From: a virus
Length of the DNA: 28,455 nucleotides
Strand: one strand, 5' to 3'
IMG/VR virus record: IMGVR_UViG_3300032288_001213
Span: 1-28,455 of that record
Every line of letters begins with the position of its first letter. The first letter of the stretch is position 1. Shown here in pieces: positions 1 to 8,818 of this stretch. Below the pieces are notes generated by a model. That model was not told the DNA's origin, did not search any database, and worked only from the letters and a program-made list of their open reading frames with translations. A program made the position numbers and the translations under genes.

Positions 1-2
1 AA

Positions 3-1688
3 GAAAGAATGAATGGCTCTCAGGTGGTTACAAAAATCCCCACTTCAACATCTTTTACTGCAAAAATAGACATCGACCAAGCAATTGCAATAAAAAACGG
101 CATAAAACAAAATGGAAGAGTTACTTTTAATGGCTCTATTCCACCCGGAACTTATAACAACATAACCATTTCTTGTTCTTTAGATACTTACGAATTCACT
201 AGAAGACTGATTGATGGGATGGCAACAGATTTTTCTGGAATAAAGTACCCTAACGCAGAAATTAGGGCTGGTATTTCTTATGAAGTAGATATTACTGGCT
301 ACGGAAGACAAGCAAATATTGTGACAATAACCACTTCTGAGCCACACGAATTGACTGAAGGTCAAAAATTTAAAGTGTCGAGTCTGACTGAAGATTTAAA
401 TGGAGAACAAGAAGTTTTAGAAATTATTGATGAAAACACCGTAACTTTTTCCTCCGAAGGAGAAGCGTTTCCATTCCAAACGGTGTCAACTAAAACTGTT
501 TACATAACTAGCAGAACCAGAAGAGGTAAAGTCATTACCTACACTACTTCTACCGCTCACTCTTTTGATTCTGGAGATTATGTAACTATTTCAAATATTC
601 CTTCTACAAAATTTGAAACTCAGGCTTCGCTTTCAAGTAGGGCTGATGCAATAGCAAAGGCTGATAAGGCTGGAAAACCTTTAAGTGCAGAAAAAATTAA
701 AGAATTAGTAGCCAACGCAGTTTATGACAGGTATTACTACAACGGAACTTTTGAAATAGTAGATGCCCCTTCTACAACTAAATTTGGTGTTAGAGCACCA
801 GACCAAAAAATAGACACTAAAAAAGCAGAAACTATATCGCCCGCTGGAGTTGCAACAGTGTCTCCAGTTATTCAGGTTGGCTCGTATGGTCCTTACCCAA
901 ACAACGCAGACATAGGAATAACTTTTGACGAAGAATTTTCTAGCACTGCCTCCGCACCAAAACTTATAAGAGGCGATGAACTGCAAACTTTAAATAAAGT
1001 TTTAGACACTTTTTCAGACGATATTGATGGGTTTGAGTACAGAATAGATTGCGAGTATGACCCAGAGACTAGAAGTTTCTTAAGAATTTTTAAATTTGTA
1101 CCTAGACAATTTCCAGATGCACCACTAGATGGAAGCGTATCTCCAATAACTAGATTTGGTGCCGAGAAAAACTTTTTTGAGTACCCTGGAAACGTTAACT
1201 CCGTAAAAATGGAAGAAAACGCAGAAAATGCTGCAACTCGATTTTTTACAGTTGGCACGAAAGATGGTTCTGGCTCGGATAGTTTTGCACCTTATTCGAT
1301 TGCCTCTGCCGATGATTTATTGTCAGACGGCTGGCTACTTCTAGATGAAGACGAAAAAGTTGATTCAGAAGCAAGAAAAGAAGTTTTGTACCAATGGGCT
1401 GAGCGTTATCTTTTTGAAAGCAGACCGCCTATGGGTGAAATTACAATAACTGTAAACGGAAGCATAGACCCTACAGTTGGCAATTATTATCCAGGAGATT
1501 GGTGCTGTTTAGTAGTTGATGATGATTTTGTTAGGCAACGTTTAGCCAACGGTTTAGAGCCTAGAGATGATGTAATAGTTAGAAAAATTTTGGGTTACAG
1601 TGTAAAAGTAAAAGATGCTTTAGGTGTTCCAGAAGAAGTGACTATTAATTTAATTCCAGATTGGGAGGTGGACACTTTTGCCAAGTAA
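3..1688 (+). CDS. Minor tail protein (siphovirus tail-tip type), possibly 5'-truncated
   Basis: This is probably a structural protein of the distal tail, made in the host cytoplasm and assembled into the virion. The frame is open back to the window edge; an ATG at position 9 gives 559 residues, but the first residues read like the middle of a protein and no clean ribosome site is visible, so the true start may lie outside. Two small beta repeats of the type seen again in the next gene (T-x-x-HxF/L-xxGD/Q...NGxxxI) occupy roughly residues 103-149 and 173-263. The second is interrupted at about 202-241 by a charged, Ala/Lys-rich, probably helical insertion. The C-terminal third (YQWAERYLFESRPPMGEI, then PGDWCCLVVDDD) matches the style of actinophage minor tail proteins encoded after the tape measure. 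It overlaps the next gene by 11 nt. Class call is good; exact tail position is inference. Confidence 0.7.
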   Translation, partial: ERMNGSQVVTKIPTSTSFTAKIDIDQAIAIKNGIKQNGRVTFNGSIPPGTYNNITISCSLDTYEFTRRLIDGMATDFSGIKYPNAEIRAGISYEVDITGYGRQANIVTITTSEPHELTEGQKFKVSSLTEDLNGEQEVLEIIDENTVTFSSEGEAFPFQTVSTKTVYITSRTRRGKVITYTTSTAHSFDSGDYVTISNIPSTKFETQASLSSRADAIAKADKAGKPLSAEKIKELVANAVYDRYYYNGTFEIVDAPSTTKFGVRAPDQKIDTKKAETISPAGVATVSPVIQVGSYGPYPNNADIGITFDEEFSSTASAPKLIRGDELQTLNKVLDTFSDDIDGFEYRIDCEYDPETRSFLRIFKFVPRQFPDAPLDGSVSPITRFGAEKNFFEYPGNVNSVKMEENAENAATRFFTVGTKDGSGSDSFAPYSIASADDLLSDGWLLLDEDEKVDSEARKEVLYQWAERYLFESRPPMGEITITVNGSIDPTVGNYYPGDWCCLVVDDDFVRQRLANGLEPRDDVIVRKILGYSVKVKDALGVPEEVTINLIPDWEVDTFAK

Positions 1689-4600
1689 AAGATTTACGTC
1701 AAAGCGTAGTTTTGGTACACGTTTTAATGACATCAAAGATACAGTTGATACCTCTCAAAAAACCACACCGCCAGATTTAATAGTTAATGACAGCATTGAT
1801 TACTCAAGAATCGATGCCAACTCGATTGACTACTCGACAATTAATTATGGTGGAATTGATGCCAGTAACTTTTCTCAGGCTGCAAAAATTCCTTCTGGTG
1901 AATCTAACCAGCGTGTGCCAGCGGATTTAGACGATGTTAATTATTGGGAGCAAGTAACTTCTGGTCTTTTAGAACTACACAAGCAAGGATTCCACAACGA
2001 CGAAGATATTCAAAACGTTGAATCCACAGCGGAAGGTATTTCTTTTACCCCTACTGCTACAGAAGCAGCAAGAATATATTTAACTGGTAGATTACCCATT
2101 CCTAAAAGCAGAAAAGTATATGCCACTTGGGAAGCAGACAGAGCCACCAATCTCAGATTAATTTGGTGGAAAAATTCGCATCAAGTTGACGTAACGCATT
2201 CTTCTACAACTGCTGGAGTTGCAAAGATAACTACAGCAACTGCTCATGGTTGGGCTGTTGGAAATGAAATACGAGTAACTGGATTAGATGCCAATTACAA
2301 CGGCTATCACACTATTACTGCGGTTGACGCTTATTCTATAAGTTACACAAGTCCTACTTTGACAGTTGATGATGACTTAAATGAAGATAAATGGGAAATT
2401 GTTGGAAAAGTAAATCTAGAAGACTACGTCTATGAAGAACTTGTTGACAAAGTTCAATGGTGGGCTGATTATCGCTCGTCAAACGTATCTAACAAAGTTT
2501 TGACTAGCAATGTCGCTACGCTCACAACAAACGCATCGCACGAATTTGTTGTTGGTGACACCGTAAAAGTAAGTGGCGTAGACCCTACTAATACTTCACC
2601 TCCCATATTTGATGGTGCCCACAAAATTACTGCTATAACTGACACTACTATTAGTTATCAAAAAGAAAATGCAAACGTGGCAAGCACTGCTGTTTCTCCA
2701 GTAGTACAAATTACTAGCGATGACTCTAAATCTGCAACTGAATACGCTGTATACGTAGAAGTAACCGCTGGCTCTGAAAACTTACTATTGAAATCAGCAA
2801 AAGTATTTGAGGTTCTCGGCTATGGTGCAAAAGCACCGCTTTACGCTAATGTAAACAATTCTGTACTAACTAACAACATTGTCACTTTAACTACTGATGC
2901 CGCCCACAATTTTGTTGTCGACAGTTCAGTTGTTATTTCTAATGTAGGTTTTCCTTACGATGGCACTCATATTATTCGTGGAATTGGTGACGGTGTAAAT
3001 ACTTTTACTTACACTTTAATAAACGCAAACGTTGCATCTGCTGTAGCAAACGGTAAGGCTGTTGCTTATGATGGAAAACAACATAGCGAATTAACTCCAG
3101 ACGGATTGCGTTTGTATCAACCAAACGGGACATTGGCTGTTGATTTAACTACCGCTGGTAATTCGGTTTTTAATATTTATTATGATGGAGATGTTGTAAC
3201 TTCAATTTCTTACGACGGCTCTGCTGTATTTGAATCTGTAGATGCAGATTATCATGTGCTTAATTCGGTAGACATAGTTGGAAATTTTGCAAATGCAAAA
3301 TATAACGGATTTCCTTACAATGAATTGAATACCGCAAATGTTGGCGAAATAGAAAAAGAAAATTCATACTTAAATAGGCTACCTAGAGGCACTATTTATG
3401 AAGGATACTTCACCCCTGAAACAGTGGTTTTAACTAACACCACTCCTTATGCAAGTATTGCTTCTGGAGTATTTACATTAGAAAGAAACCGGGCTTATAA
3501 AATTGACCCGTTAATGGCTAATTACTCTATAAACAACACTTCAAATAAAAATGCAATTCTTTATTTAATGATGGGTACAGGGCCATACAGCATTGGCGGA
3601 GTTGCGGATTATGGCAGTCGTTATGTTGTAGGTGCTGGAAATTTTGTTAGTGTAAATATGCCACCAGTTTATGTTGACGCAGATGGAATTGAACTATATT
3701 CAAAAAATATAATTGGTAGAAGGGCAGAAAGCGTCCCAGCAAAAACTGGATTAGTTGCAACTCTATCTACTACTACTGCTAACGTAACCTTGACTACTGG
3801 AAATACTGCAAATTTAATTTCTGGTCAGTCACTTACCAAAACGTCTGGTACGGGTGCTTTTGGCAATGACGGACTTGTTTATGTTGGAAATGTTTACTCA
3901 AGTACTGTTTTTAATGTTGTAGATGAAACTGGCTCTACTACTTTCCACAATACCGCTGGTTCTATAACTTTTACTGCTGCTCAAAGTACAATGGTTAGTT
4001 TGAGAATTGAAGGTGGAACTACTAGGTTTGCTGGAGATGTGGTAGGTGTTTCTGGTGCAACTTATCCCTATTCTGGATACTGGGAAATTAGAAAAAGTGG
4101 CAATTACTCTGATAACTCTAGTTATATTACTTACACTACAGAAGGTATTGCACTTTATACTTCAGACTTGGGAAACGTAGTTACGGGCATAACCGCTACT
4201 TTAACTTCTGGGTCAACTACTGTAACTGTGGCAAATACCGCTGGGTTATATCCTGGATTTAAATTAGACAAAACTAGCGGAACTGGTGCGTTTGGCACTG
4301 GTGCTGTAATTGCTTCTGTAGATAGTGCAACTCAATTTAGCACTACAATAGTTCACGCTACCAGCGGAAGTATAACTTTTAAAGTCACTCAATATGAAAC
4401 CGTAAATACTCCTGAAGCAAAGATTTATTCTAGGCTAGACATAGGTCAGTCCGTAATTAATTATGATGTACCAATTTACTGGAATCTTATGCTAGTTGCT
4501 TCTCCCGTCAGTACAGCAGCCAACACTAGCATAACTCTCAGCGTAGGAGGCTCGCCCACACCAGCAGCAGCATTAGTGGTCTATGATTACGGACCTGCTA

Positions 4601-5280
4601 AAGGACCAAGTTTTGATGAATCATCTGACTTTGGAAGAACGGCAATTGGTAGTCAGTCTTTAGATTTTGATGACCAGAGTGGTCCTCACACTTCTACTGG
4701 CGGTAATGGAACTGGCTTAATTATCACAAAAACAGAAACTTTTGACGCAGACCAGTCTGCTTATTACGACAATTACGGAAGAGGAAGTAGTACAACTTCT
4801 GGAGAATACGCTTATAGATATTCTCTGTACCAAGGTAATCCAGGAACCGCATCTGGAGTTAAAAAGTCAGCGGTGAGATTTGAGGTAGTCTCTCTACCCG
4901 CCAATGCAACCGTAACTAAGGCAGAATTATATTTAAGAAATAGACATTCTTATCTTTCTTCTGGATTAACGGCATACATTGGTGCCCACCTTGATGGTAA
5001 CTTATTAGACCAGACTGTTGCACCTACTGCTATAAATTTTATTGGTACTACCGACATTCTGTCTGTTCATTTTAATAGGGGTCAGGGTAAGTGGGTTACT
5101 CTGCCAGAATCTTGGCTTGCAGATATAGCATCTGGGCAAAACACCTTTAGAGGAGTGCTTATAGGAATTACTGCTGCCACTAATACTTGGTATTCTGGTT
5201 TAAATGATTATGGATACTTTGACGGATATACTATGGCTGACCCGCCAAAACTAAGAATCACCTACCAATATACGGAGTAA
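1678..5280 (+). CDS. Large tail fibre / minor tail protein with repeated beta modules and carbohydrate-binding-like C-terminus
   Basis: This 1200-residue protein is probably a receptor-binding tail fibre or tail-tip protein. The start is a TTG at 1678, supported by the strong GGGAGGTG at 1663-1670 seven bases upstream; an ATG start would lose this site. Residues 38-65 hold a short DYS-I-D-style repeat. Three copies of one beta module (A-T/L-TT...AHxFxVGDxVxVxGV...DGxHxIxAI...ISY) lie near 180-225, 277-328 and 397-447. A different pair, marked by KTSGTGAFG, lies near 700-765 and 845-905. The last ~190 residues (AVRFEV...AELYLRN... ending PPKLRITYQYTE) resemble the DNRLRE/CBM96-type domain found at the end of secreted and phage fibre proteins. 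It overlaps the preceding tail gene, as expected in a tail operon. The receptor is unknown; a polysaccharide ligand is inferred from the C-terminal domain. Confidence 0.75.
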   Translation: MPSKRFTSKRSFGTRFNDIKDTVDTSQKTTPPDLIVNDSIDYSRIDANSIDYSTINYGGIDASNFSQAAKIPSGESNQRVPADLDDVNYWEQVTSGLLELHKQGFHNDEDIQNVESTAEGISFTPTATEAARIYLTGRLPIPKSRKVYATWEADRATNLRLIWWKNSHQVDVTHSSTTAGVAKITTATAHGWAVGNEIRVTGLDANYNGYHTITAVDAYSISYTSPTLTVDDDLNEDKWEIVGKVNLEDYVYEELVDKVQWWADYRSSNVSNKVLTSNVATLTTNASHEFVVGDTVKVSGVDPTNTSPPIFDGAHKITAITDTTISYQKENANVASTAVSPVVQITSDDSKSATEYAVYVEVTAGSENLLLKSAKVFEVLGYGAKAPLYANVNNSVLTNNIVTLTTDAAHNFVVDSSVVISNVGFPYDGTHIIRGIGDGVNTFTYTLINANVASAVANGKAVAYDGKQHSELTPDGLRLYQPNGTLAVDLTTAGNSVFNIYYDGDVVTSISYDGSAVFESVDADYHVLNSVDIVGNFANAKYNGFPYNELNTANVGEIEKENSYLNRLPRGTIYEGYFTPETVVLTNTTPYASIASGVFTLERNRAYKIDPLMANYSINNTSNKNAILYLMMGTGPYSIGGVADYGSRYVVGAGNFVSVNMPPVYVDADGIELYSKNIIGRRAESVPAKTGLVATLSTTTANVTLTTGNTANLISGQSLTKTSGTGAFGNDGLVYVGNVYSSTVFNVVDETGSTTFHNTAGSITFTAAQSTMVSLRIEGGTTRFAGDVVGVSGATYPYSGYWEIRKSGNYSDNSSYITYTTEGIALYTSDLGNVVTGITATLTSGSTTVTVANTAGLYPGFKLDKTSGTGAFGTGAVIASVDSATQFSTTIVHATSGSITFKVTQYETVNTPEAKIYSRLDIGQSVINYDVPIYWNLMLVASPVSTAANTSITLSVGGSPTPAAALVVYDYGPAKGPSFDESSDFGRTAIGSQSLDFDDQSGPHTSTGGNGTGLIITKTETFDADQSAYYDNYGRGSSTTSGEYAYRYSLYQGNPGTASGVKKSAVRFEVVSLPANATVTKAELYLRNRHSYLSSGLTAYIGAHLDGNLLDQTVAPTAINFIGTTDILSVHFNRGQGKWVTLPESWLADIASGQNTFRGVLIGITAATNTWYSGLNDYGYFDGYTMADPPKLRITYQYTE

Positions 5281-5282
5281 AA

Positions 5283-5669
5283 ATGACTGTTCAAATTCAA
5301 ATAAATGATAGAGTACACGCAAGACTTTATAATGAAGATAGAAGCCAAGTTGCTGTCCAAAACTTTGTTGTGACTGCAATTGATGGTTCTGTTTATAGGG
5401 GTGGTGTATTGGATTGCGACATTTCTGCTGGTTGGGAAATTGAATTAATTAGAAAATCTTTAGTTAATTTAAATTTGCCTACAACTTTGTCCGAAATAAC
5501 TGTTTACGATAAAAACAACAAACCTTTTTTGCTGACTGGAAAAGGCGAAATTTGGCGAGACGATAGAGGTAGACTTTTTAACTTAGACTCGGTATTTACA
5601 TGGGAATCTGGTCACATAGAGTTACCAAAGCCACCTGCTAGACCAGTAAAAAGACTGATAGACTTATAA
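5283..5669 (+). CDS. Small protein of the tail operon, function unknown
   Basis: I do not recognise this 128-residue protein. It starts 2 nt after the fibre gene's stop with GGAG at 5274-5277 in front, so it is probably co-translated with the fibre. There is no signal peptide, membrane segment or cysteine. The sequence alternates hydrophobic and polar residues, suggesting a beta fold, and ends in a proline-rich basic tail (PKPPARPVKRLIDL). Position suggests a tail accessory, chaperone or virion component, but that is inference from synteny only. Confidence 0.6.
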   Translation: MTVQIQINDRVHARLYNEDRSQVAVQNFVVTAIDGSVYRGGVLDCDISAGWEIELIRKSLVNLNLPTTLSEITVYDKNNKPFLLTGKGEIWRDDRGRLFNLDSVFTWESGHIELPKPPARPVKRLIDL

Positions 5670-5693
5670 AATAAGGACATTAGAAAGATAAAT

Positions 5694-6164
5694 ATGCATG
5701 AAGTAAAAGACGGCTCAAGAACCCTCCAATTTGAAGGCACGTTGCTAGGAAAATCATCTTCTTATCGACGTGGCTCTACCAGATGGATTGAGTTTGAACT
5801 CTACAAAACTGAAAGTGGTTCTTATGTTTTATCCAGAATTGGGGTATCTCTTGTCTATCACGGGGCTGCTTGCCCTCTTGTAAAACGATACGGATTACAA
5901 GAAATCAGTTTTGGCTTGATTGAAAAAGACTCTATTCCTTGTGAAGAATGTAGACCTTCTGGCGAGGCAGATTTAGTGTTTCCTGAAAAGCACAGGTATT
6001 GGGCACAGGTTAGTGAGGAGCCTTCCGCTGTCTTAGACGCTCTATACAAATACGACCAAGGTGGTGCTCGGTACTTAACTAACGTCGCTCAAAGGTTGCT
6101 AGAAAACGCTTCAGACAAAGACTCGGACATTGAATCTATCTATAGAATAGAAGTGATTCCTTAA
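5694..6164 (+). CDS. Conserved-looking phage protein, function unknown
   Basis: This 156-residue protein is not recognised. The N-terminal half looks like a beta sheet (QFEGTLLGKSSSYR, RWIEFELYKTESGSYVLSRI). The middle has three cysteines in an A-A-C-P...I-P-C-E-E-C-R pattern, which could bind a metal although the spacing is not a classic zinc finger. The C-terminal part is helical and acidic. It follows the tail-operon small protein after 24 nt and precedes another small gene by 15 nt, so it sits at the junction between tail and replication genes and could belong to either. Coding is supported by tight spacing and absence of competing frames. Confidence 0.6.
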   Translation: MHEVKDGSRTLQFEGTLLGKSSSYRRGSTRWIEFELYKTESGSYVLSRIGVSLVYHGAACPLVKRYGLQEISFGLIEKDSIPCEECRPSGEADLVFPEKHRYWAQVSEEPSAVLDALYKYDQGGARYLTNVAQRLLENASDKDSDIESIYRIEVIP

Positions 6165-6179
6165 TCGAAAAGAGCCAAA

Positions 6180-6419
6180 ATGGATGACAACATTCCAGAA
6201 ATCTTTAATTTTGACCCTGAAAATGTCAGCCATTTGGATATGATAGCGATACAACTCAATGAGATGTATCAGTCGCTTCAACGTGGTGGATTTACAAAAG
6301 AAGAATCTTTAGAATTAATCGGCATGATTATGTCTAACGGGTTGTCTTACGAGCCTTCCTCTGAGCCAAATGATTCAATGAACGGATTTAATGAAGAAGA
6401 TGGCGAAGATTTCGTATAA
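6180..6419 (+). CDS. Small acidic protein, function unknown
   Basis: This is a 79-residue, strongly acidic protein that ends in a Asp/Glu-rich stretch (NEEDGEDFV). The middle (SHLDMIAIQLNEMYQSLQRG, FTKEESLELIGMIM) is predicted to form two amphipathic helices, the second reading like a small helical-bundle motif. No metal site, signal peptide or membrane helix is seen. It lies 15 nt after the previous gene and 41 nt before the DNA polymerase. Small acidic phage proteins are sometimes DNA mimics or inhibitors, but nothing here demonstrates that. Confidence 0.55.
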   Translation: MDDNIPEIFNFDPENVSHLDMIAIQLNEMYQSLQRGGFTKEESLELIGMIMSNGLSYEPSSEPNDSMNGFNEEDGEDFV

Positions 6420-6460
6420 GTAGTACAATTTAAAAACAAAATGACAGAAAGAGACAAACA

Positions 6461-8275
6461 ATGAGTCTTGCTGATGTGCAACTCAATCTTGTAGATAGCG
6501 TAGACAAAGCCGAAAAGTTTATGACTTGGCTTGGTCAGCGTAGACCAATGAACGCTATTGCTATTGACACCGAAACGGGTGAACTCCCAAATAGACCGCA
6601 CAAGGACGCTTTATCTCCTTGGCATGGACGACTCCGCCTTGTACAAGTCGGCGATGGTATGACTGGCTGGTCTATACCTTGGGACGAATGGTCTGGCGTT
6701 TTTTATGAGGCTATGGACAAGTTTGACGGTGCTATCGTTTGCCACAATATTGCTTTTGAAGCAAAATGGTTTGAGATTCATTCTCGCTGGTCTATGCCTT
6801 GGCAACGTGCCCACGACACAATGATTATGTCTCAGATTATTGACCCAATTGGTTCGGCTGCTCTAAAAAAACTTACTGCTCAATATGTCGACTCTAAGGC
6901 TGCTGCACTTCAGACTCAACTGGATAATTCTTTACACGAAAACGGTTGGACTTGGGGAACTGTTCCAGTCAACTTTGAGCCTTACTGGGCTTATGGTGCT
7001 TTAGACCCAGTGCTTACTATGCGTTTATTTGAGCAGTTCTGGGAAAAATGTGGAACTGGCGGAATTTATTCGGCACCTTATGAACTTGAGATGGCTACTC
7101 GCAAGATTGCTACCCGTATGGAACTGAACGGTGCTCGTGTTGACCTTGATTACTCTCAGAAAAAATTTGACGAACTTACTGCTTACGGAGAAAGTGTTCG
7201 TAAATGGGGATTTGAAACTTACGGTGCTTCAATTACTAGCAACATTCAATTAGTTCGCATCTTTGAAAAACTTGGTGCCGAGATTACCGAAACAACTCCT
7301 AGTGGTCAAAAGTCTGCATCAAAAGACCAAATCAAAATGTTACTTCGTGATGGTTCTCCAGAAGTGCAACAATTGGCTGAAGTTGTTTTAAAGCAACGTA
7401 AGGCTGACAAGTTGGCTAATACTTACTTTAAGAATTTTCTTGAAGGCAATATTGATGGAATTGTGCACCCATCTATTCGTACGCTTGCTGCACGAACTGG
7501 ACGTATGTCTATTACCGAGCCAGCACTGCAAACTCTTCCATCTGGAGATGCCACTGTTAGACGTGCTTTTATTCCTAAAGACGACGACCACTTAATTATT
7601 TCTTCTGACCTTGACCAAGTTGAGTTCCGTCTTACCGCAAACTTTAGCAATGACCAAGACTTAATTAATTTGTTTAATGAGGCTGACAGAACTGGCGGTG
7701 ACGTTTTTACTGAAATTATGCGTCAGGTTTATCAAGACCCAACCGCACAAAAAACGGACGCTAGACGTAAATTGATTAAGGGTGTGGTCTACGGAAAGTT
7801 GTATGGGGCTGGAGTTTCTACTATGGCTTTAACTGCTGGTGTGTCTGATGCACAAATGAAATCTGTTGTTGATGCTTTTGACCAAAACTACCCAGGTGTA
7901 AGATACATGGCTCAGTCGATTGAAGATGCTGGAATGAAACGTTTGCGTTCTGAAGGAGTTGGCTATGTTAAAACTAGAACGGGTCGTCGACTACCTTGCG
8001 ATGACGACAGAGTATATTCACTTACAAATTATTTGATTCAGGCTAGTGCTGCGGAAGTGTTTAAACAGAACTTAATAAAACTTGACCAAGCAGATTTGAC
8101 TGAATACTTGATTGTCCCAGTGCACGATGAAATTGTTCTAAATGTTCCGAAAGATGATTCTGAAGAAATTATGCAAACTGTAAGAGAATGTATGACTACT
8201 CGTGAAGGTTGGCAGGTTCCGCTAACTGCTGGCGTGGACGGTCCTTTTGAAAACTGGGGGCAAAAGTATGAGTAA
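6461..8275 (+). CDS. polA: Family A DNA polymerase with 3'-5' exonuclease
   Basis: This is the replicative DNA polymerase, extending primers and proofreading. The exonuclease domain shows DTE (D36, E38), HNIAFE (95-100) and YGALD (Y178, D182). The polymerase domain shows motif A SDLDQVEFR (382-390, metal-binding D383), motif B RRKLIKGVVYGKLYG (435-449) and motif C VHDE (554-557). There is no 5'-3' exonuclease domain; 604 residues is normal for phage family A enzymes. At the position equivalent to E. coli Pol I F762 there is a tyrosine (Y444), as in T7 polymerase; in that family Tyr lowers discrimination against dideoxynucleotides. The ATG at 6461 follows AGAAAGAGA. The 3' end overlaps the resolvase gene by 8 nt, coupling replication and junction resolution. 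Identification is secure. Confidence 0.96.
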   Translation: MSLADVQLNLVDSVDKAEKFMTWLGQRRPMNAIAIDTETGELPNRPHKDALSPWHGRLRLVQVGDGMTGWSIPWDEWSGVFYEAMDKFDGAIVCHNIAFEAKWFEIHSRWSMPWQRAHDTMIMSQIIDPIGSAALKKLTAQYVDSKAAALQTQLDNSLHENGWTWGTVPVNFEPYWAYGALDPVLTMRLFEQFWEKCGTGGIYSAPYELEMATRKIATRMELNGARVDLDYSQKKFDELTAYGESVRKWGFETYGASITSNIQLVRIFEKLGAEITETTPSGQKSASKDQIKMLLRDGSPEVQQLAEVVLKQRKADKLANTYFKNFLEGNIDGIVHPSIRTLAARTGRMSITEPALQTLPSGDATVRRAFIPKDDDHLIISSDLDQVEFRLTANFSNDQDLINLFNEADRTGGDVFTEIMRQVYQDPTAQKTDARRKLIKGVVYGKLYGAGVSTMALTAGVSDAQMKSVVDAFDQNYPGVRYMAQSIEDAGMKRLRSEGVGYVKTRTGRRLPCDDDRVYSLTNYLIQASAAEVFKQNLIKLDQADLTEYLIVPVHDEIVLNVPKDDSEEIMQTVRECMTTREGWQVPLTAGVDGPFENWGQKYE

Positions 8276-8741
8276 AAAATTTATCCTGTCTGTAGACCCC
8301 GGCAAGGCTAGTGGAATTTGCTTTTTTCAATACGAAAAGGGTTACGAGCCAAAAATGCTTTGGTCTGGTGAATATCAACAAAACGAATACGCTAACCCAA
8401 TTAGAATGGCTATCCGTTCTTCAATTGAGTTTGGTATTCCAATAGAAATAGTCTGTGAAAGATTTACAATTAACGCTCAAACTGTGCGAAACTCTCAGGC
8501 ACCATACTCGCTTGAACAAATCGGTATTTTGAAGCAAATTATGCTTGACCACAAAATGAACCCAGAAGATATAATATTCCAATCTCCAGCCGATGCTAAG
8601 GCTATGTTTAGCAATGAAAAGTTAAAAGTACTTGGCTTTTGGCATAAAGGCGGAGAAGGACATGCTTTGGATTCAATAAGACACGCCGTGCTTAGGCTTG
8701 TCAAAAGTGGCTGGATACCCACTAAACTACTAAATAGTTAA
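8268..8741 (+). CDS. RuvC-like Holliday-junction resolvase
   Basis: This 157-residue protein is probably an RNase H-fold nuclease that cuts branched DNA during recombination and before packaging. The acidic residues expected for a RuvC-like active site are visible: D10 in ILSVDPGKASG, E64 in IVCERF, and D135 in the GHALDSIRHA motif. The start is placed at the ATG at 8268, inside the polymerase stop (ATGAGTAA overlap) and 7 nt after GGGGG; an upstream in-frame ATG at 8247 would add seven residues unlike the family and is rejected. Placement directly behind the polymerase fits a replication-recombination operon. The family call is strong; substrate preference is inferred. Confidence 0.88.
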   Translation: MSKKFILSVDPGKASGICFFQYEKGYEPKMLWSGEYQQNEYANPIRMAIRSSIEFGIPIEIVCERFTINAQTVRNSQAPYSLEQIGILKQIMLDHKMNPEDIIFQSPADAKAMFSNEKLKVLGFWHKGGEGHALDSIRHAVLRLVKSGWIPTKLLNS

Positions 8742-8754
8742 AGATACTATCCAA

Positions 8755-8808
8755 AAAAGTTTTTAAACTTTTAAAATCTGTGCTAGTATGTATGTAACGA
8801 CGAAAGGA
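8755..8808 (+). promoter_or_regulatory. Extended -10 promoter with palindrome over the -35 region, before the SNF2 helicase
   Basis: TGC-TAGTAT (8781-8789) is a good extended -10 element. The -35 region is weak (TTTTAA at 8761-8766) and lies inside a perfect inverted repeat AAAAGTTT-TT-AAACTTTT (8755-8772). The predicted transcript starts near 8796 and begins with the leader GTAACGACGAAAGGA (8794-8808), which supplies the ribosome site. The same 15-base leader follows the promoter at 15152. The palindrome may be an operator; this is inferred from position. Confidence 0.65.
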
Positions 8809-8818
8809 ATACCACTCC

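Noticed and set aside
893-1258. Minus-strand open frames inside the tail genes
   Set aside because: They are shadows of the coding strand, with no ribosome site and no protein-like composition.
6441-6464. Seven-codon frame just before the DNA polymerase, overlapping its start
   Set aside because: Too short and without a separate ribosome site; the purines in it serve the polymerase start.
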